A DNA stretch of 5,416 nucleotides. It comes from Sporichthyaceae bacterium. Lineage in GTDB: Bacteria > Actinomycetota > Actinomycetes > JACCYY01. Under the pieces are notes generated by a model, which saw nothing but the letters and a program-made list of their open reading frames with translations, searched no databases and was not told where the DNA came from. Both the position numbers and the translations under genes were made by a program. This document shows, in pieces, positions 1 to 5,416 of this stretch (position 1 is the first letter of the stretch; each line of letters begins with the position of its first letter). The stretch is taken from NCBI GenBank assembly GCA_013696235.1, contig JACCYY010000213.1, positions 1 through 5,416 on the forward strand, given 5' to 3'.

Positions 1-1624
1 GCTCCATGCCGCGTCGGTCGAGGAGGGGCTCGGGCTCGCCGCGCTGGTGGAGTGGTTGCGTCGCCGGCGCGCGGAGGCGGCCGAGGACGGCACCGCCGAG
101 CGGACGCGCCGGCTGGACAGCGACGCCGCCGCCGTCCAGGTCGTGACGCTGCACGCGAGCAAGGGGCTGGAGTACCCCGTGGTGTACCTGCCGTTCGCGT
201 TCGACCGCTGGGTACCGACCCCGAATGTTCTGCTTCTGCACGACGACGACGGCAACCGCGTGCTCGACGTCGGTGGCCCCGGCTCGCCCGGCCGACGCCA
301 GCGCGAGCAGCACGCGGCGGCTGAGCTCGCCGGCGAGGCGCTGCGCGTGCTCTACGTCGGGCTCACCCGGGCCCAGTCTCAGGTGATCGTGTGGTGGGCG
401 CCGACGAACAACACGTCGAGCTCGGGCCTGCACCGCCTGCTGTTCGGCCGGTTGACCGGCAGCAGCTCGGTTCCCGACACCTTGCCGCTGGTCTCGGACA
501 AGGAAGCTGCGACCCGGCTGGCCGAGCTCGCCGCCCGCGGCGGTCCGGTGCTGGAGGACGCCGTCCCGGCTGCCCAGCCGGTTTCGGTGCTCCCGACCGA
601 GCCTGCGCCGTTGCTCTCGGTCGGGGCGTTCCACCGCGACCTCGACACGGCATGGCGACGGACGTCGTACAGCGCGCTGGCCGCTGCCGGCGAGTCGATC
701 CCGCAGCCCGGCGTGGCCAGCGAGCCGGAGACCGGCGAGCGCGAGGACGAGGCGGTGTCGGCCGTCGTGGTCCCCGCGACGGGTGATCAACAGCTGCTCG
801 ACGTCGGCTCGCCGATGGCCGACCTGCCGGCCGGCACGGCGTTCGGCACGCTCGTGCACGCGATCCTGGAGACCACCGATCCGCAGGCAGCCGATCTCCG
901 GACCGAGCTGCGCGAGCGCAGCCGCGAGCAGCTCGCCCGCCGACCGGCTGCGGTCACCTCGGCGGCCCTTGCCGACGCCCTGCTGCCGGTGCTGGCGACG
1001 CCGCTGGGGCCGCTCGCGGACGGCCTGTCGTTGCTGGACATCGGCGTCCGGGACCGGCTCACCGAGCTCGACTTCGAGCTGCCGCTCGCCGGTGGTGATC
1101 ATCCCCGGGCCGAGGCGGTCCTCGCTGACCTTGCCCCGCTGCTCCGGCAACATCTCGCTGCTGATGATCCACTCCGCTCGTACGCCGATCGAGTCGCGGA
1201 CCAGGACATCGGGTGGCAACCGTTGCGCGGGTACCTCACCGGCAGCCTCGACGCCGTACTGCGGCTGCCCGGCCCGCGCTACCTGGTCGTGGACTACAAG
1301 ACGAACTGGCTCGGCGACGTCGACGGCTCGCCGCTGTCAGCCTGGCACTACCGACCCGCGGCGCTGGCCGAGGTGATGGCCCGGTCGCACTACCCGTTGC
1401 AGGCGCTGCTCTACAGCGTCGCCCTGCACCGCTACCTGCGCTGGCGGCAGCCGTCGTACGACCCGGAGCAGCACCTCGGTGGCATGCTCTACCTCTACGT
1501 GCGCGGGATGTGCGGCGCGGCGACGCCGCTCGTGGCTGGCCACCCCTGCGGCGTCTTCTCCTGGAAGCCGCCGGCCGCACTGGTCGAGGAGTTGTCGATC
1601 ATGCTCGACGAGGGTGCCCGATGA
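1..1624 (+). CDS. recB: RecBCD subunit RecB, C-terminal half (5' partial)
   Basis: This is the C-terminal 540 residues of the RecB helicase-nuclease, open at the window's left edge; the first complete codon is at base 2, and residues are counted from there. RecB is the 3'-5' SF1 motor and the only nuclease of RecBCD, which processes double-strand ends for recombination. Visible helicase motifs are motif V at about residues 46-59 (VVTLHASKGLEYP, with the LEYP typical of RecB) and motif VI at 114-125 (LRVLYVGLTRAQ). A variable linker follows, then the RecB nuclease domain from about 275: H286 (GTLVHAILE), E355 (TELDFELPL), D417 (GSLDAVL), D431 and K433 (VVDYKTN), and Q467/Y471 (QALLY). These match the catalytic His, Glu, Asp, Asp and Lys set known for E. 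coli RecB, so the nuclease looks intact. The E. coli protein is about 1180 residues, so roughly half lies outside. AdnA/AdnB nucleases are an alternative, but the LEYP motif and the nearby recD favour RecB. The stop abuts the stop of the convergent Uma2 gene. Confidence 0.95.
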   Translation, partial: LHAASVEEGLGLAALVEWLRRRRAEAAEDGTAERTRRLDSDAAAVQVVTLHASKGLEYPVVYLPFAFDRWVPTPNVLLLHDDDGNRVLDVGGPGSPGRRQREQHAAAELAGEALRVLYVGLTRAQSQVIVWWAPTNNTSSSGLHRLLFGRLTGSSSVPDTLPLVSDKEAATRLAELAARGGPVLEDAVPAAQPVSVLPTEPAPLLSVGAFHRDLDTAWRRTSYSALAAAGESIPQPGVASEPETGEREDEAVSAVVVPATGDQQLLDVGSPMADLPAGTAFGTLVHAILETTDPQAADLRTELRERSREQLARRPAAVTSAALADALLPVLATPLGPLADGLSLLDIGVRDRLTELDFELPLAGGDHPRAEAVLADLAPLLRQHLAADDPLRSYADRVADQDIGWQPLRGYLTGSLDAVLRLPGPRYLVVDYKTNWLGDVDGSPLSAWHYRPAALAEVMARSHYPLQALLYSVALHRYLRWRQPSYDPEQHLGGMLYLYVRGMCGAATPLVAGHPCGVFSWKPPAALVEELSIMLDEGAR

Positions 1625-2191
1625 TCAAGGCGACCAGTCGTCCGTGAGCTGGCTCGGGATGATCGTGACGCTGACGGGCTCGTCGGCGTTGAAAGGCTCG
1701 TCGCCCACTGCGTGCACAATCTCTTCGTAGGAGCCGTCCTCGGTCAGCCGCCAGGCCGTGATGCTGGGTGCTTCTGGGTCGACGATCCAGTACGAGGCGA
1801 TCCCGCCGGCGGCGTAGCGCGCGTGCTTGAGGAAGCGATCGACCCGCCACGTGCTCGGCGAGCGGACCTCGACGGCGAGCAGCGGAGGCAACGGCAGGTC
1901 GCGAGGGCCGAAGTCGCTGCGGGCAGCCACCAGCAGGTCCGGCTCGACCACCGTGTCCTCGCTCAGCACGACATCGAGGGGTGCGAACAAGACGAGGAGG
2001 CCGGTGCCTTCGACCGCGGCTGCGAGAGCGAGGTGGAGCTTGGCCAGCACCATCTGGTGGTGCGGGACTGGAGCCGGGCTCACGATCAGCACGCCGTCGA
2101 TGAGCTCGTACCGGTGCCCGTCATCGGGCATCGCGTCCAGGTCGCCCCGGGTCAGCGGTCGGCTGCGCGGCAACGTCGTCATGGCTCCCAT
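1625..2191 (-). CDS. Uma2-family (DUF820) endonuclease-like protein
   Basis: This 188-residue protein belongs to the Uma2/DUF820 family, which has a restriction-endonuclease-like PD-(D/E)XK fold. Family members are abundant in actinobacteria and cyanobacteria, and their biological role is mostly unknown. Counting from the chosen ATG at 2191, the hallmarks in order are HRYELIDG (E29, D32), a P-x-P-HH segment (H45), VEPDLLV (D85), LAVEVRSPST (E108, with R110 at the position of the classical motif lysine), D118, K122 in the following helix (RFLKHARYA) and SYWIVDP at 133-139. The lysine carried on the helix is usual for the family, so the active site looks complete. A GTG at 2275 would add 28 residues, but ATG 2191 has GAGGAGG four bases upstream, and 188 residues is a normal family length. 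An in-frame ATG at 2182 is also possible, though 13 bases from that site. The gene is convergent to recB and divergent from recD. Its substrate is unknown. Confidence 0.9.
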   Translation of the reverse strand: MGAMTTLPRSRPLTRGDLDAMPDDGHRYELIDGVLIVSPAPVPHHQMVLAKLHLALAAAVEGTGLLVLFAPLDVVLSEDTVVEPDLLVAARSDFGPRDLPLPPLLAVEVRSPSTWRVDRFLKHARYAAGGIASYWIVDPEAPSITAWRLTEDGSYEEIVHAVGDEPFNADEPVSVTIIPSQLTDDWSP

Positions 2192-2195
2192 GGTG

Positions 2196-2202
2196 CCTCC
2201 TC
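2196..2202 (-). promoter_or_regulatory. Ribosome binding site deciding the Uma2 start
   Basis: On the minus strand the sequence reads GAGGAGG-CACC-ATG. This is a strong Shine-Dalgarno match four bases before the ATG at 2191. It argues against the longer GTG start at 2275 and somewhat against the ATG at 2182. Confidence 0.6.
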
Positions 2203-2248
2203 GGTGGCATGGTGACCACCGTCGTCGCGCCTGGTGCAAGGTCGACGG

Positions 2249-2257
2249 TTGTCCACA
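2249..2257 (+). promoter_or_regulatory. DnaA-box-like 9-mer in divergent intergenic region
   Basis: TTGTCCACA is exactly the DnaA-box form preferred in high-GC actinomycetes such as Streptomyces. It lies between the divergent starts of the Uma2 gene and recD. It also forms the left arm of an imperfect dyad, TTGTC-N13-GACAA (2249-2253 and 2267-2271). It is a single box, not a cluster, so this is not an origin. Binding by DnaA or by any other regulator is inference only. Confidence 0.35.
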
Positions 2258-2299
2258 GCAGTTTCCGACAAGCACCGCAGGACGCAGACCGTGGCCCAG

Positions 2300-2327
2300 C
2301 TGGCACCGCTCAAGGTGGTGAGATCCT
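2300..2327 (+). promoter_or_regulatory. Weak possible recD promoter (leaderless arrangement)
   Basis: CTGGCA (2300-2305), 16 bases, then GATCCT (2322-2327) is a poor match to TTGACA/TANNNT. The hexamer ends six bases before the A of the recD ATG, which is the spacing expected for a leaderless transcript, common in actinobacteria. I saw no TA dinucleotide in bases 2192-2333, so no canonical TANNNT -10 element exists on either strand there. Confidence 0.15.
2312..2321 (+). promoter_or_regulatory. Possible distant Shine-Dalgarno for recD
   Basis: AAGGTGGTGA differs from the ideal anti-SD complement AAGGAGGTGA at one base. Its core ends 15 bases before the recD ATG, which is longer than the usual 5-9. 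No in-frame start lies closer, because an in-frame TGA (2319-2321) sits inside the site. It may be a weak ribosome binding site or chance. Confidence 0.3.
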
Positions 2328-2333
2328 CACTGC

Positions 2334-4124
2334 ATGACGGAGACGCTCGACCCGTACGACGTGAGCCTGGCTCTGCGGGCGACCGGGCTGCTCCGCGAGC
2401 TGAACCGGCCTGACGTGCTGACCGCGGCGGACATCCATGTCGCGGCGCGGCTCGGTGAGCTGGGCGACGAAGACGACGAGCGGGTGCTGCTGGCTGCGGC
2501 GCTGGCGGTCCGCGGTGTTCGGCACGGGTCGGTGTGCGTGGACCTCGACGACGTACGACGGTTGGCGCCGGACGCGAGCTGGCCCGATCCCGCGGCGTGG
2601 GCGGCGGCAGTCCAGTCGAGCCCGCTGGTCGGGACGGGCCGACCGCTGCGCCGGGACGGCGGCCTGCTCTACCTCGAGCGCTACTGGCGGCAGGAGGACC
2701 AGGTCTGCCGTGACCTCCTCGCCCGCGAGGCGCAGCCGGAGCCGGCGATCGACGTCGACCGGCTCAGCGCCGCACTGGCACGCCTGTTCCCCGGCGAGGC
2801 AGATGATCAACGGCTGGCAGCGGTCGTCGCGGCGACGCGGTGGACGACCGTGCTCGGCGGCGGACCGGGCACCGGCAAGACCACGACGGTGGCCAGGCTG
2901 CTCGGGCTGCTGCTCGACCAGCCGGGACCGGCGCTGCGCGTCGCTCTCGCGGCGCCGACCGGCAAGGCGGCGGCGCGGCTCCAGGAGGCAGTGCAAGGCG
3001 TCGCCGCGGGGTTCGGCCAGGCAGACCGTGACCGGCTGGGGACCCTCACCGCCTCGACGCTGCACCGGCTGCTCGGCAGCTTCCCCGGACGGGGTACGCG
3101 CTTTCGCCACGACCGGGACAACCGCCTTCCGTACGACGTGGTGGTCGTGGACGAGACCTCGATGGTGTCGCTGACGCTCATGGCCAGGCTGATCGAGGCG
3201 GTCCGCCCGGACGCGCGGCTGGTCCTGGTCGGCGACCCGGACCAGCTCGCGTCGGTCGAGGCCGGTGCCGTGCTGGCCGACCTGGTGGCCGGTCTGACCA
3301 CGCGGGCCGGGGTGGGCGCGGCGACCGTCGGCACGGTGACCGGGCTGGTCCCGAGCGCAGCGGCCGCCTCCGACGGGTGGCAGCACGGGGTGGTCCTGCT
3401 CGGGCGCACCTGGCGGTTTGGCGGCGCGATCGCCGAGCTTGCGACCAACGTCCGTGACGGCGACCCGGACGCCGCGTTCGCAACCCTCACCGGCGGGACG
3501 ACCGATGTGTCGTTCACATCGGACGGTGTGCGAGAAGACGTCGTCGGGGCGGCGACCGCCGTACGGGCTGCGGCCGAGCAGGGCGATGCCGCGGGATCGC
3601 TCCGGCTCATGGAGCGGCACCGGTTGCTGTGTGCGCACCGCAGCGGTCCGTACGGGGTCGACGTGTGGAGCCGTGAGATCGAGCGCTGGCTGGCCGACGA
3701 GCGGGCGGGCCCGCCGGAGGGTGAGTGGTACGTCGGACGGCCGCTGCTCGTGACGGCGAACGACTACGCGCTGAGCCTCTTCAACGGCGACACCGGAGTC
3801 GTCGTCCGCGCGCCGGACGGCGGGGTACGCGTCGCGTTCCCGCGGGAGCAGGGTGCGGTGACGTTCGCGCCGAGCCGGCTCGCCGACGTGCAGACCATGC
3901 ACGCGATGACCGTGCACCGCAGCCAGGGCAGCCAGTTCACCCGCGTCACCCTGGTCCTGCCGGACGAGGACTCGCCGCTGCTGACCCGCGAACTGCTCTA
4001 CACCGCGCTCACCCGGGCGCAGGAGCACGTTCGGGTGGTCGGCACGGAGGCGGCGTTCCGGGCTGCGGTCGCTCGCCCGGCGGCCCGGGCGAGTGGGCTG
4101 CGGGAGCGGCTCGCGGGGCGCTGA
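2334..4124 (+). CDS. recD: RecBCD subunit RecD, exodeoxyribonuclease V alpha subunit
   Basis: This is a complete 596-residue RecD (E. coli RecD is 608), the 5'-3' SF1B helicase of RecBCD that translocates on the strand opposite to RecB. An N-terminal RecD domain, which contacts the other subunits, spans about residues 1-130. The helicase motifs follow in order: Walker A GGGPGTGKTTT (175-185, K182), motif Ia AAPTGKAAARL (206-216), STLHRLLG (241-248), Walker B VVVDETSM (270-277, D273/E274), motif III LVGDPDQLASVEAG (298-311), motif IV GRTWRFGG (357-364), the RecD-type GRPLLVTANDYALSLFNGDTG segment (468-488), motif V TVHRSQGSQF (526-535) and motif VI LLYTALTRAQEHV (554-566). No key residue is missing. 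ATG 2334 is the first possible start because an in-frame TGA lies at 2319-2321. RecD2 is an alternative name for longer stand-alone relatives, but the length and the nearby recB support RecBCD RecD. The gene lies 709 bases from the end of recB, with the inverted Uma2 gene between them. Confidence 0.96.
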   Translation: MTETLDPYDVSLALRATGLLRELNRPDVLTAADIHVAARLGELGDEDDERVLLAAALAVRGVRHGSVCVDLDDVRRLAPDASWPDPAAWAAAVQSSPLVGTGRPLRRDGGLLYLERYWRQEDQVCRDLLAREAQPEPAIDVDRLSAALARLFPGEADDQRLAAVVAATRWTTVLGGGPGTGKTTTVARLLGLLLDQPGPALRVALAAPTGKAAARLQEAVQGVAAGFGQADRDRLGTLTASTLHRLLGSFPGRGTRFRHDRDNRLPYDVVVVDETSMVSLTLMARLIEAVRPDARLVLVGDPDQLASVEAGAVLADLVAGLTTRAGVGAATVGTVTGLVPSAAAASDGWQHGVVLLGRTWRFGGAIAELATNVRDGDPDAAFATLTGGTTDVSFTSDGVREDVVGAATAVRAAAEQGDAAGSLRLMERHRLLCAHRSGPYGVDVWSREIERWLADERAGPPEGEWYVGRPLLVTANDYALSLFNGDTGVVVRAPDGGVRVAFPREQGAVTFAPSRLADVQTMHAMTVHRSQGSQFTRVTLVLPDEDSPLLTRELLYTALTRAQEHVRVVGTEAAFRAAVARPAARASGLRERLAGR

Positions 4125-4151
4125 CCACGAGGGTCGGTCCCGGCACGCTGC

Positions 4152-4176
4152 GGGGGCAGTGGTGCGCGAAGCCCCT
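4152..4176 (+). terminator. Possible hairpin after recD
   Basis: GGGGGC (4152-4157) can pair with GCCCCT (4171-4176), giving five G-C pairs plus one G-U pair, around a 13-base loop. There is no U-tract, as is frequent in actinobacteria. A second small stem, TCTCC/GGAGA, follows at 4176-4190. The loop is large, so this is weak evidence for a terminator. Confidence 0.2.
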
Positions 4177-4242
4177 CTCCCGGCAGGAGATCGGCCGGTT
4201 CGACGAGTCCTCCGACCACCGGGAAATGTCGTACGCGCCACG

Positions 4243-4248
4243 TAGCGT
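4243..4248 (+). promoter_or_regulatory. Possible -10 element upstream of the YbjN-like gene
   Basis: TAGCGT fits the actinobacterial -10 pattern TANNNT and lies 36 bases before the ATG at 4285. No TTGACA-like -35 is present. GGGAAA at 4221-4226 stands at the right distance (16 bases) and recalls the GGAA-type -35 elements of ECF sigma factors. This is suggestive only. Confidence 0.25.
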
Positions 4249-4284
4249 GAGTGCTCGGTCGAGGGACGAGCGCTGGGGGTCGGC

Positions 4285-5406
4285 ATGGTGAAGGTGGACT
4301 TCGACCGCGAGGTCGAGACGGCCTGGCGAGCGTTCGAGCACCGGCTCGCGGCAGCGATGATCGGGCTCGGGCGGCGGGAACGGCTCGAGGTCGTGCTGCC
4401 GACAACGGGACCTTCCGTCGAAGCCGCAGCCATGTCGTTCACGGCGCGGGTCTCGACGATCCTGTTCGTGGCGGCGGCACCGGTCGCGGCTGGCGTGCCG
4501 CGGACGAAGCAGTTCCGGGTCGGCGACGAGCCCGCCATCGCGGTTTGGGCCGTGGCCGTGCTCCGGGACGCGTACGCCGTGCTGCACCCGGCCTTCCTCG
4601 GGCTCGTCGAGCGGACCGCCGACGGCATCACGGGGCTGGGAGTCGCCGCGCCTTCGGGCAGCGTGCTCGCGCGGATGCCGGACACCCCGGACGAGCTCGA
4701 CGACCTGGTCGAGGCGACGCTCGCTGCTGCGGTGGTCAGCCTGCCGCTGCGCCGCGACCGGGACGGTGACATCCCGATCGTCGGCGAGGGCGGGACCGCG
4801 TACGTCCGAGTGCGGCGCGACCGGCCGATGGTCGAGGTGTTCGCGTTGCTGGACCAGGTCGAGGACCCGGTCGCGGCGTGCGTCGAGGCGAACTCGCGGA
4901 ACACCAGGTCGTCGGTGATCACCTACTACGCCAGCGGTCCCTGGCTGTGCGTCCGGGCCGGCATCTGGTGCCGGCCCTACCCGGGCAGCCTGCTGCTCGA
5001 GGTGCTCGAGTCGGTCATGGATCTCGTCGCCGGCGCAACGGACGACGCTGTTGAGCCGGATGATGAGGAGCCGGATGACGAGGAGCCTGACGACGAGGAG
5101 CCTGACGACGAGGAGCATGACGCGCAAGGACTCGACACCGCGGCGCTGACGATCGCCCAGTTGACCGCTGAGGATCCCGGATCGGTGTCGGCCGACCTCG
5201 CCGCGCGGATCTACGGTTTCGACCGCGACCACCTGCTGGCCGGGATCCGGCAGGCGCAGCAGGCGGTGACCGCCTGGCGAGAGTCGATCGCCGAGGCGAG
5301 GACCCGCGACGAGGAGGAGGCAGAGGTGTGCGCCATCGAGGCGACGGCCTGGGAGAGCACCGTGAGTCTCCTGCGCGCCGCGCTCCGGGTCACCGTCGAA
5401 CGATGA
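4285..5406 (+). CDS. YbjN / secretion-chaperone-like protein with acidic repeat
   Basis: This 373-residue cytosolic-looking protein has no signal peptide and no clear membrane segment. I do not recognise a characterised homologue. Its build resembles the actinobacterial proteins described as T3SS (YopN, CesT) and YbjN peptide-binding chaperone-like, for which a peptide-binding role has been predicted. Residues 1-110 form an alpha/beta region (AWRAFEHRLAAAM helix, LEVVLP strand, an alanine-rich strand, FRVGDEPAIAVWAVAVL). Residues about 162-250 look like a YbjN-type domain: DIPIVGEGGTAYVRV, PMVEVFALL, a helix with ANSRNTRSSV, WLCVRAGIWC, and a closing helix. Residues 257-276 are four EPDDE repeats forming an acidic linker. 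Residues 283-373 are helical and charged, possibly a coiled coil. ATG 4285 is the first start after an in-frame TAG (4243-4245). GGGGG five bases upstream is a weak ribosome site, and GTG 4288 is an alternative. The family call rests on pattern recognition; the gene itself is well supported by codon use. Confidence 0.7.
   Translation: MVKVDFDREVETAWRAFEHRLAAAMIGLGRRERLEVVLPTTGPSVEAAAMSFTARVSTILFVAAAPVAAGVPRTKQFRVGDEPAIAVWAVAVLRDAYAVLHPAFLGLVERTADGITGLGVAAPSGSVLARMPDTPDELDDLVEATLAAAVVSLPLRRDRDGDIPIVGEGGTAYVRVRRDRPMVEVFALLDQVEDPVAACVEANSRNTRSSVITYYASGPWLCVRAGIWCRPYPGSLLLEVLESVMDLVAGATDDAVEPDDEEPDDEEPDDEEPDDEEHDAQGLDTAALTIAQLTAEDPGSVSADLAARIYGFDRDHLLAGIRQAQQAVTAWRESIAEARTRDEEEAEVCAIEATAWESTVSLLRAALRVTVER
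5053..5127 (+). repeat. 15-bp in-frame tandem repeat encoding EPDDE
   Basis: There are four complete 15-base units at 5053-5112, followed by a degenerate fifth (GAGCATGACGCGCAA, 5113-5127). The units are GAGCCGGATGATGAG, GAGCCGGATGACGAG, then GAGCCTGACGACGAG twice. Copies 3 and 4 are identical, and copies 1 and 2 differ at one base, which fits recent unit duplication by slippage. Because the unit is 15 bases, copy-number change lengthens or shortens the acidic linker without shifting the frame. Confidence 0.95.
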
Positions 5407-5416
5407 GCACCGGGCC
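5403..5416 (+). CDS. Possible start of next gene (3' partial)
   Basis: An ATG at 5403 overlaps the stop of the YbjN-like gene in the ATGA arrangement typical of translationally coupled genes, and reads M-S-T-G before the window ends. No Shine-Dalgarno sequence stands out before it. With only four codons visible nothing can be said about the product. Confidence 0.25.

Noticed and set aside
43..50. GCTGGTGG, identical to the E. coli Chi site
   Set aside because: It lies in recB coding sequence (Leu-Val codons), and such G-rich octamers are common in high-GC genes. Chi sequences differ between lineages.
1621..1647. An eight-codon frame (MIKATSRP) overlapping the recB stop as ATGA, possibly a relic of a former recD start
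   Set aside because: It bears no resemblance to the RecD N-terminus, and ATGA overlaps occur often by chance. It is more simply the antisense of the Uma2 C-terminus.
2247..2273. A possible DNA-damage promoter (TTGTCRGTG-type, RecA-independent) on the minus strand at TTGTCGGAA
   Set aside because: Only TTGTCGG matches, and the required TANNNT does not follow at the expected spacing. I saw no LexA-type GAAC-N4-GTTC box either.
2192..2275. An N-terminal extension of the Uma2 protein from GTG 2275
   Set aside because: The 28 extra residues do not look like the family, and a strong GAGGAGG site precedes the ATG at 2191.
2310..4922. An 870-residue open frame on the minus strand opposite recD and the YbjN-like gene
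   Set aside because: It spans two real genes in the opposite sense, is low-complexity and rich in Arg, Pro, Ser and Gly, and shows no domain. Such frames arise from G/C bias at third codon positions.
4009..5232. A 407-residue minus-strand frame with a repeated LLVVRLLVIRL-like hydrophobic stretch
   Set aside because: The hydrophobic repeat is only the reverse complement of the EPDDE repeat; the rest is arginine-rich shadow sequence.

Overview
The window looks like a piece of a very GC-rich bacterial chromosome, most probably an actinomycete (Actinomycetota). The reasons are the strong G/C bias at third codon positions, the long spurious antisense reading frames this produces, a RecBCD set of actinobacterial character, and a YbjN/secretion-chaperone-like protein of a type I associate with actinobacteria. 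No RNA gene, transposase, CRISPR array or prophage gene is visible.

Layout: bases 1-1624 (+) are the C-terminal half of recB, with the last helicase motifs and the complete nuclease domain. Bases 1625-2191 (-) are a Uma2-family (DUF820) PD-(D/E)XK endonuclease-like gene that runs convergently into recB; the two stop codons sit back to back in one TGATCA palindrome. Bases 2192-2333 are a 142-bp divergent intergenic region with a consensus DnaA-box 9-mer but no clear sigma-70 promoter. Bases 2334-4124 (+) are a complete recD. Bases 4125-4284 are a 160-bp spacer with a weak hairpin and a possible -10 element. Bases 4285-5406 (+) encode a 373-residue protein that resembles the actinobacterial YbjN / type III secretion chaperone-like group and carries a tandem acidic EPDDE repeat. 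Its stop overlaps an ATG (ATGA) that may start another gene leaving the window.

RecB and RecD are subunits of the RecBCD helicase-nuclease, which resects DNA double-strand ends; RecC would be expected upstream of the window. Both proteins keep their catalytic motifs, so the complex is probably functional. The notable departure is that recB and recD are separated by an inverted small nuclease gene, so recD cannot simply be read through from recB as a tightly coupled pair. The downstream YbjN-like gene has no evident mechanistic link to recombination. I found no convincing new multi-gene system; the points most worth a second look are the nuclease wedged into recB-recD, the intergenic box between the divergent genes, and the expanding acidic repeat.
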